Below, piece by piece: positions 16,589 to 25,183 of a DNA stretch of 64,000 bases. The notes beneath the pieces were generated by a model, which made no database searches, was not told where the DNA came from, and saw nothing but the letters and a program-made list of their open reading frames with translations. The translations under genes and the position numbers were made by a program. Numbering within the stretch: the first letter of the stretch is position 1; each line of letters opens with the position of its first letter. Origin of the DNA: Opitutaceae bacterium TAV5 (GTDB lineage Bacteria > Verrucomicrobiota > Verrucomicrobiia > Opitutales > Opitutaceae). The DNA lies in assembly GCA_000242935.3 (NCBI GenBank), contig CP007053.1:3147001-3211000 (forward strand), written 5' to 3'.

Positions 16589-16681
16589 GCCATATCCATT
16601 GCCCCTCCGCCATGATTCTCTGACTCCTTCCGATGTTCACTCCAACTGCCTCCCAAAAAGCACATCAACTCCCTACATCCC

Positions 16682-18352
16682 ATGAAATGCGCCCGACAAC
16701 CCTCTCCCGTTGCGTTGTTTATTCCTTCTGCCGTCGTCCTCTTCTCCGCCGGCTGCCTCGCTTCTTTCGCGCACGCCGCCACCACCATTGTCACCAATGA
16801 AAGTCAGCTCGCCTCCGGAGAGGTGACGCATGTCGTCAATACCTACGATCTTGGCGGCGGAGGCCTCACGCTGGGCGCTGGCGATACGCTTGGCCTCGGC
16901 GGTTACGTGGCCAACACCGGCAATCCCAACAACGTTCCGGTTGCTCTTTCCGGCGGCCCGCTCGTCATCGACAACGGCGGTGTGTTCGACCTCCAGCAGG
17001 CATGGAAAAACAGCAATCCCGCCCAAGGTTCCGTCCAATACAACACGTCTGCACTCACGCTCAATTCCGGCGGCATCATCAACTTTGGCGCGGCCTCCAC
17101 TGTGGCGGATCGCGGATATGGCGCGGTGACCGGTGACTTTCGCCTTCTGATTGGAGGCAACCTTAACCTCAACGGCGGCACGCTCTCCTCATCGGTTGCA
17201 TCTCCTCAGCTCTGGCTCAAGGGAGGTTCCAACGTCATCCGGTCCAGCGTCATTCTGCCTTCGTCGCTCGCCGTCGTTTTGAATGCCGCTGGCAGCATTG
17301 CCAATCCGCAGGCGCTGACCAGCGAAGTTGGCCTCGGCAGAGTTCTCATTCGTTATGGAGGCAACCAGGTGACGGCACTCAGTGCGACCGGCGTGACCAG
17401 CGATGGTCTCAACGTGGACCAGATCCAGTTCTATCAGCAAAATTCCGGAGCATCCTCCACGCTCAAGCTGGAGAGCGACCTTGCGACAAGAGCGCCCACT
17501 ATTACCGGCGGTCCCGCGTCGGGCAATGTTGCCTACACCATAGACACCAACGGGCATACCTTCGATATCACTGCAAGCAATGCGCGTTTTGAACCTGGCC
17601 GGCCCAATGGCAATACCGCCACGACCTGGAACCTGTCCGGCGGCGGAGTCATTGATGCGCATTCGTTCCGCTTTAATCTGCACGACAATGTTTCTGTCAA
17701 CATCGGCGCCAACACCACGCTTGTTGCCCATGCCAACAACGTGACCAACTCCCTTGGCACCCAGGCATCCGGCACCGTGGACGCCACCTCCACTTTCATT
17801 TACGCCGCCGCCGATTCTGCCCACAAGAGTTTCCTCAATGCCAACGTCGCCATCGGCAAGGTGGTGGCCGAAAAAGGGATCATTGATGCTGCGTCAGACC
17901 TGGATATTCGCGGCGGCCTTGTCATCCAGGCGGACGGTGTATTTGACGCGAAGAATTTCACCGTCACTACACTTTCCTACACCTTTGGCGTTGATGGCAT
18001 CCGTCACGGGAAGATTGCGGCGGACAATGCGATCTCGCTCACGGCCAAAGACCTTGTCTTTGACTTCGCAGTCGCGCCGATCGGGGGAGAAACATACTCC
18101 TTCTTCACCACGAGCGTGACGGGAACTGCGAACAGCGTATCCGTGACATTTTCCGGGACTAACGCCCTTGCGCTTGTCAACGATAGCGGCATCTGGTCGG
18201 CCACCCTGGATGGCCTGGTGTATTCCTTCGATCAATCTGTCGGTTCTCTTGCCATCACGGCTGCCGTGCCCGAGCCGGCAATGCTTGCCGTTCTGATGGG
18301 AGTGAGTGCGTTTCTGCTTGGCATTGCCCGTCGTCGCATGGCACGCGAATGA
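16682..18352 (+). CDS. PEP-CTERM sorted beta-helix-like surface protein
   Basis: A 556-residue exported protein. It has a signal peptide (AVVLFSAGCLASFAHAA), a long Gly/Asn/Thr-rich beta-repeat body typical of beta-helix or autotransporter-like adhesins, and a C-terminal PEP-CTERM signal: AAVPEPAMLAVL, a hydrophobic helix, then RRRMARE. PEP-CTERM proteins are processed by exosortase (not in this window) and sent to the surface or exopolysaccharide. It heads a probable operon with the pseudopilin (66 bp later) and the lyase, which suggests a role in holding or sensing the polysaccharide. Ligand unknown. Confidence 0.82.
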   Translation: MKCARQPSPVALFIPSAVVLFSAGCLASFAHAATTIVTNESQLASGEVTHVVNTYDLGGGGLTLGAGDTLGLGGYVANTGNPNNVPVALSGGPLVIDNGGVFDLQQAWKNSNPAQGSVQYNTSALTLNSGGIINFGAASTVADRGYGAVTGDFRLLIGGNLNLNGGTLSSSVASPQLWLKGGSNVIRSSVILPSSLAVVLNAAGSIANPQALTSEVGLGRVLIRYGGNQVTALSATGVTSDGLNVDQIQFYQQNSGASSTLKLESDLATRAPTITGGPASGNVAYTIDTNGHTFDITASNARFEPGRPNGNTATTWNLSGGGVIDAHSFRFNLHDNVSVNIGANTTLVAHANNVTNSLGTQASGTVDATSTFIYAAADSAHKSFLNANVAIGKVVAEKGIIDAASDLDIRGGLVIQADGVFDAKNFTVTTLSYTFGVDGIRHGKIAADNAISLTAKDLVFDFAVAPIGGETYSFFTTSVTGTANSVSVTFSGTNALALVNDSGIWSATLDGLVYSFDQSVGSLAITAAVPEPAMLAVLMGVSAFLLGIARRRMARE

Positions 18353-18417
18353 TTCGCCAATCTCGGAGGGCTCTTGTGCTGACTCCAATCCGATCACCCC
18401 ATTCTTCCCAAAAGCTC

Positions 18418-19173
18418 ATGATTACCACATCCCCGTTTTTCCCCCGTCATGTCAGGGCATGCAAATCATCGCATGGCTTCACGTTGATCGAACTCCTGAC
18501 CGTCATCGCCATCATCGGCATCCTGGCGGCCATTCTTATTCCCACTGTCGGCAAAGTCCGTGAAGCCGCTCGTCAGGCTCAGTGCATCTCGCGTCTCCGG
18601 GAACTCGGGACAGCGATGCAACTTTACGCCGAAGATCATAAAGGCACGTTTGTCCAGGCGGCCAATACGGGGTCGGCCCGCTATCACATCCTTCTCGTGC
18701 CCTGGCTCAATCCCGCTCTCAGCGGACTTGGTGGCGACGACATCCTTCGGCGGAGCAACTACTTCAAGTGCCCCAGCTTTGACAAACGAGAGCTTCAGGA
18801 GGCCAACGATGGCATGTTTGCCTATAACAAAAATCTCGAATGCAAAACGGACGGGGCTGGCGGCTATGGAGGGAATTCCACGGGCGAACCCGTTTTTTAT
18901 GTCTCTCAACTCACTGCGCCCAGCACATTCCCCGTGCTCGTGACATCGGGTGAAGATGGTGGTCCACGCCTTTTCGCCAACCCCTCCAACGAAGATCCCA
19001 CGGATGAGGCCAAAAAGTATGGCTGGACGGGCAATACAAATCCTTCCGGTCCCAATCCCAATTTCGGGAACAAGGCGGTCTGGCTCTTTGGTGACTGGCA
19101 TGTGGCCGCAAAGAATGTCTGCGATCCGAACGCCTGGCCGTGGAATGATCCCGACGCGTTTAAGTTCCGCTAA
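18418..19173 (+). CDS. Type II secretion-like pseudopilin (prepilin-type N-terminus)
   Basis: A 251-residue protein with a class III leader: basic residues, then HGFTLIELLTVIAIIGILAA, the site cleaved and N-methylated by prepilin peptidase after Gly, followed by a hydrophobic helix. The globular part has IPTVGKVREAARQAQCISR and an end region with WLFGDWHV, like the many solitary pseudopilins of Verrucomicrobiota. The start at 18418 is the Met that gives a leader of about 25 residues; 23 more open codons lie upstream. No other secretion or pilus gene is nearby. Its position between a PEP-CTERM protein and a lyase suggests a substrate-binding or display function. Confidence 0.85.
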   Translation: MITTSPFFPRHVRACKSSHGFTLIELLTVIAIIGILAAILIPTVGKVREAARQAQCISRLRELGTAMQLYAEDHKGTFVQAANTGSARYHILLVPWLNPALSGLGGDDILRRSNYFKCPSFDKRELQEANDGMFAYNKNLECKTDGAGGYGGNSTGEPVFYVSQLTAPSTFPVLVTSGEDGGPRLFANPSNEDPTDEAKKYGWTGNTNPSGPNPNFGNKAVWLFGDWHVAAKNVCDPNAWPWNDPDAFKFR

Positions 19174-19202
19174 TCGCTTCCGCCTGTCACCCGATCATTG
19201 CC

Positions 19203-22200
19203 ATGACCCTCATCAAACCTTTTGCGTTCACCCTTCTTGTCGCCGGCATTTGTATCTCAAGTGGAACTACGTCTGACGCCCGGCCGCTCTTGCCTGACGG
19301 CGGCTTTGAGCAGGGCGGAAAGGCATGGGCGCACTCCATTCCGCCTGAGGCAAAGGATGCGGAAGCGGCTTTCGATATCGTCACGGACAATCCGCACTCC
19401 GGTACTTACGCCGCCCGTCTTTCCTCCGCGAAGCCGGCCCGCCACGGGTTTGGCGCCAAGGGGAGCCAGGCGGCCATTCCGGTATCGCCGGGTGAGCGCT
19501 ATCGTCTTTCCACGTGGGTTCGCGCCGATGAAAACACCCAGGTTCGGAGCGGCACTCCTGGTCTTCTTGTTCGGCTGACATTGTCCGGCGCCGACAAAAA
19601 AGATGCTCCCGGCGGTCATTATTATGCAGGCCTTGGCAACTGGCTGGCTCGGGATAGCCAGCCTCCGGCGGCCAGCAAGCTCCCTGTGGAATGGACCCAG
19701 ATCGATGTGGTTCTCGAAATCCCTTCCGATGCGGCCTGGGCATCGCCGTCATTCTTTGCGTGGCGCGCTCAGGGGGCCGTTTATTTTGACGATGTGGTTT
19801 TTGAAAAAGTCGCCTCCGATACGCCATTGAGCGCGCTGGCCGATCTTTCAGGTGCAAAACCCGGCTCCCCAAATTTGGGGTTTGAAGAGGGTGCATCCGG
19901 GTGGACGCATTTCATCCCGGCTGATTCTCATAATGCGGAAGCCCGTTTTACCGTCACTTCTGACCGCCCGCATTCCGGAACACAGGCAGCGCGCTTGTAT
20001 TCCGCATCCCCGGCCCGTCATGGGATACATCACCGCAGTAGTGTCGTAAAAGTGACCGCGGGCGAACATTGGAAAATTTCCGTATGGGTGCGTGCCGATT
20101 CGGATACAAAAGTAGCTCCAGGAACGGCAGGCGTGTCATTACGCCTCACGCTCAAGGATGCCGCCGGCCGTGATGTCCCTGAAGGACATTATTTTGTCGG
20201 GCTTGGCAATTGGGTTGGGCGCAACCTGGAACCACCGGCTTCCGCGAGCATTCCTGTTGAGTGGACGAAGATGGAAGTTGTCGTGAAGATTCCTCCCGAT
20301 GTTTCCCGGGTCATTCCCACGCTCTTTGTCTGGCGGGCTCAGGGGGCTGTTTATTTTGATGACGTCGTTTTTGAGAAGGTTGCCGCATCGGTGCCGGTGA
20401 GCAAGGTTTCGGAGTCCCGCCAGACAGGCGCCTCCTCCGCGCCGAAGCCATCCGCCCCGCCGGCCAGGGAGCTTCTTGCTCCTGATACCCAGCGCGAACT
20501 CTTTTCCGTGCTCAATCTGGATTTGCCGGAGTTGGCGGGGGTCAAGGAGGCGGTTGGCCGCGCCAGGTTGGATACGGCGATCACGAAATTCGCGGCTTAC
20601 TTGCGATCCAGAACACATGGAAATTGGCTTCTGGACCCCTTCGATCCAGCCCATCCCGATCCCTCTTTCAAATACCGGGAAGAACGTGCGAACAGCGGGG
20701 CCATCGGACGCATCACGCCCAGCGGGTTGGCCGAACTCTGGCACACCTTTCCCGGCAATGTCATCGACTGGTATCACAACGAAACCCGCCACCGTCCCGG
20801 TCTCGCCTACAACCAGGAATGGCAATACCAGCTCTGTCGCATGTCCTTTTGGGGAGACATGGCCAATGCCTATCGGGCCACGGGCGACGAGAAATATCCC
20901 AAGGCTTGGGCGATTCAGTTTCGCTCGTTCATGGCCCAGTGCCCGCCTCCGGAAACTGCCGCCAATTATCGAGACTCCACCTGGCGCACCATCGAGTGTG
21001 GCATTCGCATGCGTGACGCGTGGCCCCGCGCATTTCAGGCCTTTGTGCGTTCTCCCTCCGTCACCGACGAAGACCTGCTGCTTTATGTGTATTCAAATCT
21101 TCAACATGCACGTTACCTGAAAAAATTCCCTTCTGGCTGGGGCAACTGGCTTACCATGGAAATGTGCGGACTCCACACCATCGGAACCATGTTTCCGGAG
21201 TTCAAAGACGCCGCCGATTGGCGGCGTTCCGCTATCGATACAATGCACGCCAGCATCTCCCGCCAATTCCTCCCGGATGGCGCACAGTACGAACTCGCTC
21301 CCGGTTATCACATCGTATCGTTGGACGAGAATGGCATGGCAATTCCGAGGCTGGCCCGGGCAACCGGCCGCCTGAATGAAATCCCTGCCGACTACATCAA
21401 GAACATGGAGAAAGGGTACGATTACCTGGTGTATCTCATGACGCCCGATAGATCCGAGCCGCGCTTCAATGATTCCTGGCCCATCACCTGGTTGTCCAAC
21501 GTGCTCAATAACGGTCTCCTCTTTTTCCCGGAACGGAAAGACTGGGCATGGATTGCCACCGATGGCGCAGTCGGTCATCCGCCCTCGAAAACATCCCACG
21601 CGTTTCCCTATGCAGGGTATTTTGTCATGCGTTCAGGATGGGAAACCGATGCCAACTACCTTGCCTTTGACGTTGGGCTTCCCGGCTATGCCCACTCGCA
21701 TCAGGACAAGCTCAATCTCGTATTCTGGGTTTACGGACGCGAAATCCTTTTCGATGGCGGAGGCGGTTCCTACGAGGACAGCAAATGGCGCCAATATGCC
21801 ACCGATGCGTTTTCGCACAACATCATCCTCGTGGATGGAATGCCCCAGCGCAGGCAGTTGCGTGATCGCGAGGCAAATGTCGCCCGTAAACCGGTCGATG
21901 CCGTGTGGGAAAGCACCGGCGATTACGATTTCGCCGCCGCAACCTACGACGATGCGTTTTCCAAAGCTGGCATGTGGGCCGAGCAGCAACCGCGTGGCCC
22001 GGTCACACACACCCGTCGTATTCTCTTTTCCAAGCCGGACCTGGTCATCGTTGCCGACACGCTGGTCCCCACCGATCCGGCGGACACGCGCAGTCACTCC
22101 TACGAGGCGCGCTGGCACCTGCTCCCCACCAGGACAGTTGTCGATCCCTCAACCCAGGCGGTGACGACGGCCGAGCCCGGCCTCTCCAATCTGGCGGTCA

Positions 22201-22517
22201 TTCCTCTGGATACACGGGAACTCTCCGTCCGCGCCGTCTCCGCACAGACCGAGCCCGAGTTGCTCGGCTGGCATGTGCGCAAGGACATGGATCCGCAGTA
22301 CGTTCCCGCCACCACGGTCACGCACACCCGGGGCGGCTCCGGAATACAGACGTTTCTCACGCTCCTGTACCCGCTCCGGCCCGGCGAAGAAAACCCCGTA
22401 AAGGCCGTTGCCGCAATCAATGCCACCGACACCCGCATCACGCTTGCTGACGGACGGCAACTCCGGGTTCATGCGCCTTCTGCTCCCAAGGAGAAAATCA
22501 CTCTCGTCCGTGAGTAA
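19203..22517 (+). CDS. Exported heparinase II/III-type polysaccharide lyase with two tandem CBM-like domains
   Basis: A 1104-residue secreted enzyme. After the signal peptide, residues about 30-205 and 215-400 are two copies of one carbohydrate-binding-like jelly-roll; each begins with GGFEQG or LGFEEG and ends with WRAQGAVYFDDVVFEKVA. Residues about 430-760 form the alpha/alpha-toroid and 790-1080 the heparinase II/III beta domain, with the key HSHQD block (His831, His833) and ILFDGGGGSYED. Family members cleave uronic-acid polysaccharides such as heparin-like chains or alginate by beta-elimination. The substrate here is unknown. It lies 29 bp behind the pseudopilin gene; a strong terminator follows directly. 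Confidence 0.85.
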   Translation: MTLIKPFAFTLLVAGICISSGTTSDARPLLPDGGFEQGGKAWAHSIPPEAKDAEAAFDIVTDNPHSGTYAARLSSAKPARHGFGAKGSQAAIPVSPGERYRLSTWVRADENTQVRSGTPGLLVRLTLSGADKKDAPGGHYYAGLGNWLARDSQPPAASKLPVEWTQIDVVLEIPSDAAWASPSFFAWRAQGAVYFDDVVFEKVASDTPLSALADLSGAKPGSPNLGFEEGASGWTHFIPADSHNAEARFTVTSDRPHSGTQAARLYSASPARHGIHHRSSVVKVTAGEHWKISVWVRADSDTKVAPGTAGVSLRLTLKDAAGRDVPEGHYFVGLGNWVGRNLEPPASASIPVEWTKMEVVVKIPPDVSRVIPTLFVWRAQGAVYFDDVVFEKVAASVPVSKVSESRQTGASSAPKPSAPPARELLAPDTQRELFSVLNLDLPELAGVKEAVGRARLDTAITKFAAYLRSRTHGNWLLDPFDPAHPDPSFKYREERANSGAIGRITPSGLAELWHTFPGNVIDWYHNETRHRPGLAYNQEWQYQLCRMSFWGDMANAYRATGDEKYPKAWAIQFRSFMAQCPPPETAANYRDSTWRTIECGIRMRDAWPRAFQAFVRSPSVTDEDLLLYVYSNLQHARYLKKFPSGWGNWLTMEMCGLHTIGTMFPEFKDAADWRRSAIDTMHASISRQFLPDGAQYELAPGYHIVSLDENGMAIPRLARATGRLNEIPADYIKNMEKGYDYLVYLMTPDRSEPRFNDSWPITWLSNVLNNGLLFFPERKDWAWIATDGAVGHPPSKTSHAFPYAGYFVMRSGWETDANYLAFDVGLPGYAHSHQDKLNLVFWVYGREILFDGGGGSYEDSKWRQYATDAFSHNIILVDGMPQRRQLRDREANVARKPVDAVWESTGDYDFAAATYDDAFSKAGMWAEQQPRGPVTHTRRILFSKPDLVIVADTLVPTDPADTRSHSYEARWHLLPTRTVVDPSTQAVTTAEPGLSNLAVIPLDTRELSVRAVSAQTEPELLGWHVRKDMDPQYVPATTVTHTRGGSGIQTFLTLLYPLRPGEENPVKAVAAINATDTRITLADGRQLRVHAPSAPKEKITLVRE

Positions 22518-22544
22518 CCGGCGCTTCGCCGGCCGCCTTTTTTT
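22518..22544 (+). terminator. Rho-independent terminator after the lyase gene
   Basis: CCGGCG-CTT-CGCCGG immediately after the TAA stop, then CCGCC and seven T. The stem is perfect (6 bp) and GC-only. It lies 64 bp before the epimerase start, so the epimerase is either read through or has its own promoter. Confidence 0.8.
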
Positions 22545-22608
22545 CCCTTTCCGCGCTCATTCTTCGCAACGTCTCTCCAATACCTCATCCCCGAGGCTGC
22601 ACGCTTTC

Positions 22609-24030
22609 ATGGTCACACGGCATTTCCTGCATGTCTCCCGCCCTCTTCTTTCGTTCTCCGCCGTGATCGCGCTTGTGAACGTCTTGTTTTCTTCGTCTCC
22701 ATCACGCGCCTCCGACTCCGCATTCATGGTCAATCCCTCCCCTGCGATTTTGCGTGAACTTGCCGCCGAGCTCGATGGCACTCTTCGTATCCATGTTCTC
22801 GATTCGTGGTTTCCCCGTTGCATCGACAACGACCGTGGCGGCTTCCTTTGCACTTTTGACCGCGATTGGACTCCTGCCCCCGCCAGTCGTCAGCCGAAGA
22901 CCGTCGTTTTTCAATCACGCATGACCTGGGTGGCGGCGCAGGTTGTTCTCCACCGTCCCGACCTCGCCGACCGTTGCCGTCCGATCGTCCGTCACGGCGC
23001 TGATTTCCTTCTCCACATGTGGGATTCCAGGCATGGCGGCTTCCTGTGGGAGCATCCTCTTCCATCCGGGAGCCCTCGCTTCAGGCAGCCCAAGCATTCC
23101 TACGGCAACGCCTTTGCCATCTATGCCCTCGCCGCCGCTTCCGCTGCGCTCGATGACCCGGCGCTTCGGGACAAGGCCATCGCCACCTTTCACTGGCTGG
23201 AGCAACATGCGCACGATTCCGTCAACGGCGGTTATTTCGACGCCCTCGATCTCGACGGCACACCCCTTCCCGTCCGTGAACCGGCTACCACACCGTACGA
23301 TATCCCCCTCGTCGACACCGTCGGCACTCCCTTCGGCTGCAAGTCGATGAACACCCAGCTTCACCTTCTCGAGGCTTTCACCGAACTTTACCGCGTGTGG
23401 CCCGATGCCCGCCTCCGTGCCCGTATGGACGAGCTTCTCCATATCATGCTGACCCGCATCCATGCCTGGCCCGGCACCCAATACATGAATTTTACCGCCG
23501 ACTGGAAGGTCATCCCCGCGCCCATTTCCTTCGGTCACGACGTCGAGACTACGTTTCTGCTTGCCGATGCCGCCGCCGCGCTCGGTCGCCCCGACGATCC
23601 TGCCATCTGGCGTGCAGGACGCTCGTTTGTCGATCACGCCTTGCGTGTTGGATGGGATCCCGAAAACGGCGGCCTTTTCAATACCGGCAGCACCCTCTAT
23701 GGACCCACTCCGCCGTTCGTGAAAATCTGGTGGGTCCAGTTCGAAAACCTGAATACCCTGCTGCTTCTCCACGAACGTTACGGCCTCCCCGAAAACAATC
23801 CCGTTTACTGGACCCGCTTCGTCGAACAATGGCGTTTTATTCAAAACCACCTCATTGATCCGCGCTACGGCGGCTGGTATCGTGAAGTTGCCGCCGACGG
23901 CACGCTCATTCCTGGTCCCGGATCGGCAAAAGGCTGGCAATGGAAAGCCGCCTACCACGAAACCCGCGCGCTCCTCCTCGCCATCGATCGCCTCAAGCGC
24001 CTCGCCGCCGGCATGTCCGGCAGCAGTTGA
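22609..24030 (+). CDS. Exported AGE-family (N-acylglucosamine 2-epimerase) protein
   Basis: A 473-residue protein with an (alpha/alpha)6 barrel of the AGE/cellobiose 2-epimerase family: GGFLCTFDRDW, KTVVFQSRMTWVAAQ, GHDVETTFLLADAA, WWVQFENLNTLLLLHERYG and WKAAYHETRALL are typical blocks containing the catalytic histidines. Members epimerise C2 of free or terminal sugars. Unusually, a hydrophobic signal segment (PLLSFSAVIALVNVLFSS) precedes the domain, so the enzyme seems to act outside the cytoplasm. ATG at 22609 is chosen since the frame further upstream crosses a terminator. It may process disaccharides released by the lyase. Confidence 0.8.
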   Translation: MVTRHFLHVSRPLLSFSAVIALVNVLFSSSPSRASDSAFMVNPSPAILRELAAELDGTLRIHVLDSWFPRCIDNDRGGFLCTFDRDWTPAPASRQPKTVVFQSRMTWVAAQVVLHRPDLADRCRPIVRHGADFLLHMWDSRHGGFLWEHPLPSGSPRFRQPKHSYGNAFAIYALAAASAALDDPALRDKAIATFHWLEQHAHDSVNGGYFDALDLDGTPLPVREPATTPYDIPLVDTVGTPFGCKSMNTQLHLLEAFTELYRVWPDARLRARMDELLHIMLTRIHAWPGTQYMNFTADWKVIPAPISFGHDVETTFLLADAAAALGRPDDPAIWRAGRSFVDHALRVGWDPENGGLFNTGSTLYGPTPPFVKIWWVQFENLNTLLLLHERYGLPENNPVYWTRFVEQWRFIQNHLIDPRYGGWYREVAADGTLIPGPGSAKGWQWKAAYHETRALLLAIDRLKRLAAGMSGSS

Positions 24031-24272
24031 TACCGGCTGACGTCGTTTCCCGGACGCCCGCATAACAGCGAATGCAATAAAGATGCGGTGCCTGTGACAC
24101 ACTACTTTTCACTGAATCCAGATCGAGCCACTTGGGATTTAGGTGCTTCAGCTTTGTTCGATCAGGATTTTTTGGCCAAATTTTCCCTTGAAAGTAAGAA
24201 ATATATGGTGAAAAAAACATTTTTTGAGGAATTATCATTGCAAATTTAAGGATTTTAGCCGAAATTGCCTGC

Positions 24273-24476
24273 ATGAAAATCACAGTGGACATAGACGACC
24301 AGACGCTGGAAGAGCTTTTGGCGGCAACGAACGAGCGGAAAAAAGGTCCGGCGGTCGCGCAGGCCGTCGAAGAGTTTCTCAAACGCAGGAAAGCCCGCGA
24401 ATTCGGGCGTCTGCTGATGGAAGGCGCCTTCGATTATCCGGCGCCGACAGAGGAGACCGAGCGGCAAGGCTTCTGA
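24273..24476 (+). CDS. VapB-type antitoxin (ribbon-helix-helix, DUF2191-like)
   Basis: A 67-residue protein. MKITVDIDDQTLEELLAAT is the start of a ribbon-helix-helix DNA-binding domain, followed by VAQAVEEFLKRRKAREF and a short acidic tail that would block the toxin. The toxin gene begins 30 bp downstream. The 242 bases before it (24031-24272) hold no gene and are conspicuously AT-rich over the last 130 bases compared with the surroundings, which suggests the module arrived with its own promoter. Confidence 0.85.
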   Translation: MKITVDIDDQTLEELLAATNERKKGPAVAQAVEEFLKRRKAREFGRLLMEGAFDYPAPTEETERQGF

Positions 24477-24506
24477 CCTGAAAACATACACGGAGAACAA
24501 AACGCC

Positions 24507-24932
24507 ATGGTGTTGGTGGATTCCTCGATCTGGATTGAAGCTGCGCGGCGCCAGGGCGACCTGATGGCCAAGCTCGCCCTGCGCGCCTTGCTTGACGAGT
24601 ATGAGGCGGCCTGGTGCTCGCCCGTAAAACTGGAGGTGCTGGGCGGCGCGCGGCGCGAGGAACGACGCGCGCTGGAAAGCTTTTTTTCCTGCATTCCTTA
24701 CGTCGCGTGCAACGAGTCCGACTGGGAGGCGGCCAAGGCGCTTGGCTGGCGTGCGCGTGATGCCGGTCACACGTTGCCCTGGAACGATTATCTGATTTCG
24801 GCCACGGCGGCGGCGCGCGGATGGCGGCTTTATGGGCGCGACGCTCATTTTGCCACGTTGAGCGGGCTTGGCGGCGCCTTTGTCTATCAGCCCGGCTATG
24901 GCGGCACCTTCGCACCCGAGGACAAAGACTGA
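24507..24932 (+). CDS. PIN-domain toxin (VapC family)
   Basis: A 141-residue PIN ribonuclease. MVLVDSSIWIEAARR carries the first Asp (residue 5), SPVKLEVLGG the Glu, PWNDYLISATAA the next Asp and LYGRDAHF the last. It forms an operon with the antitoxin gene. Together with the pairs at 4.3 and 6.3 kb it is the third type II toxin-antitoxin system of the window, and it belongs to a different antitoxin class from the 6.3-kb pair. RNA target unknown. Confidence 0.88.
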   Translation: MVLVDSSIWIEAARRQGDLMAKLALRALLDEYEAAWCSPVKLEVLGGARREERRALESFFSCIPYVACNESDWEAAKALGWRARDAGHTLPWNDYLISATAAARGWRLYGRDAHFATLSGLGGAFVYQPGYGGTFAPEDKD

Positions 24933-25120
24933 GGACGCGGGGAGGAAAAACCCGGCCCGGGAGATGCGGGGGGGGATCGCAGTCGGTTGGGCAAACATGT
25001 TGACCAGACTGCCCCGGAGAAGCGGATGACCGGTCAGTGTGATCTCACGAGGGGCGGGCCTCGGCCGGCCGGATACCCCTGCTGGCGCTGCTGTTTATCG
25101 CCCTGTTTCCTCTGAAATGA

Positions 25121-25134
25121 CTTATGCGCGTAAG
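25121..25134. promoter_or_regulatory. Operator candidate CTTATGCGCGTAAG
   Basis: A 14-bp palindrome (12 of 14 positions symmetric) upstream of the PEP-CTERM gene. It matches CTTACCCGCGTAAC at 28301-28314, upstream of the divergent LacI gene and hydrolase, in 11 of 14 positions. TTGACA at 25144-25149 with CATGAT 18 bp later may be the promoter. Shared TTA-N2-CGCGTAA suggests one regulator for both. Confidence 0.55.
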
Positions 25135-25183
25135 TTAATTAGATTGACAGATGCATTTTCGACCCGCCATGATCGTCATCGTC

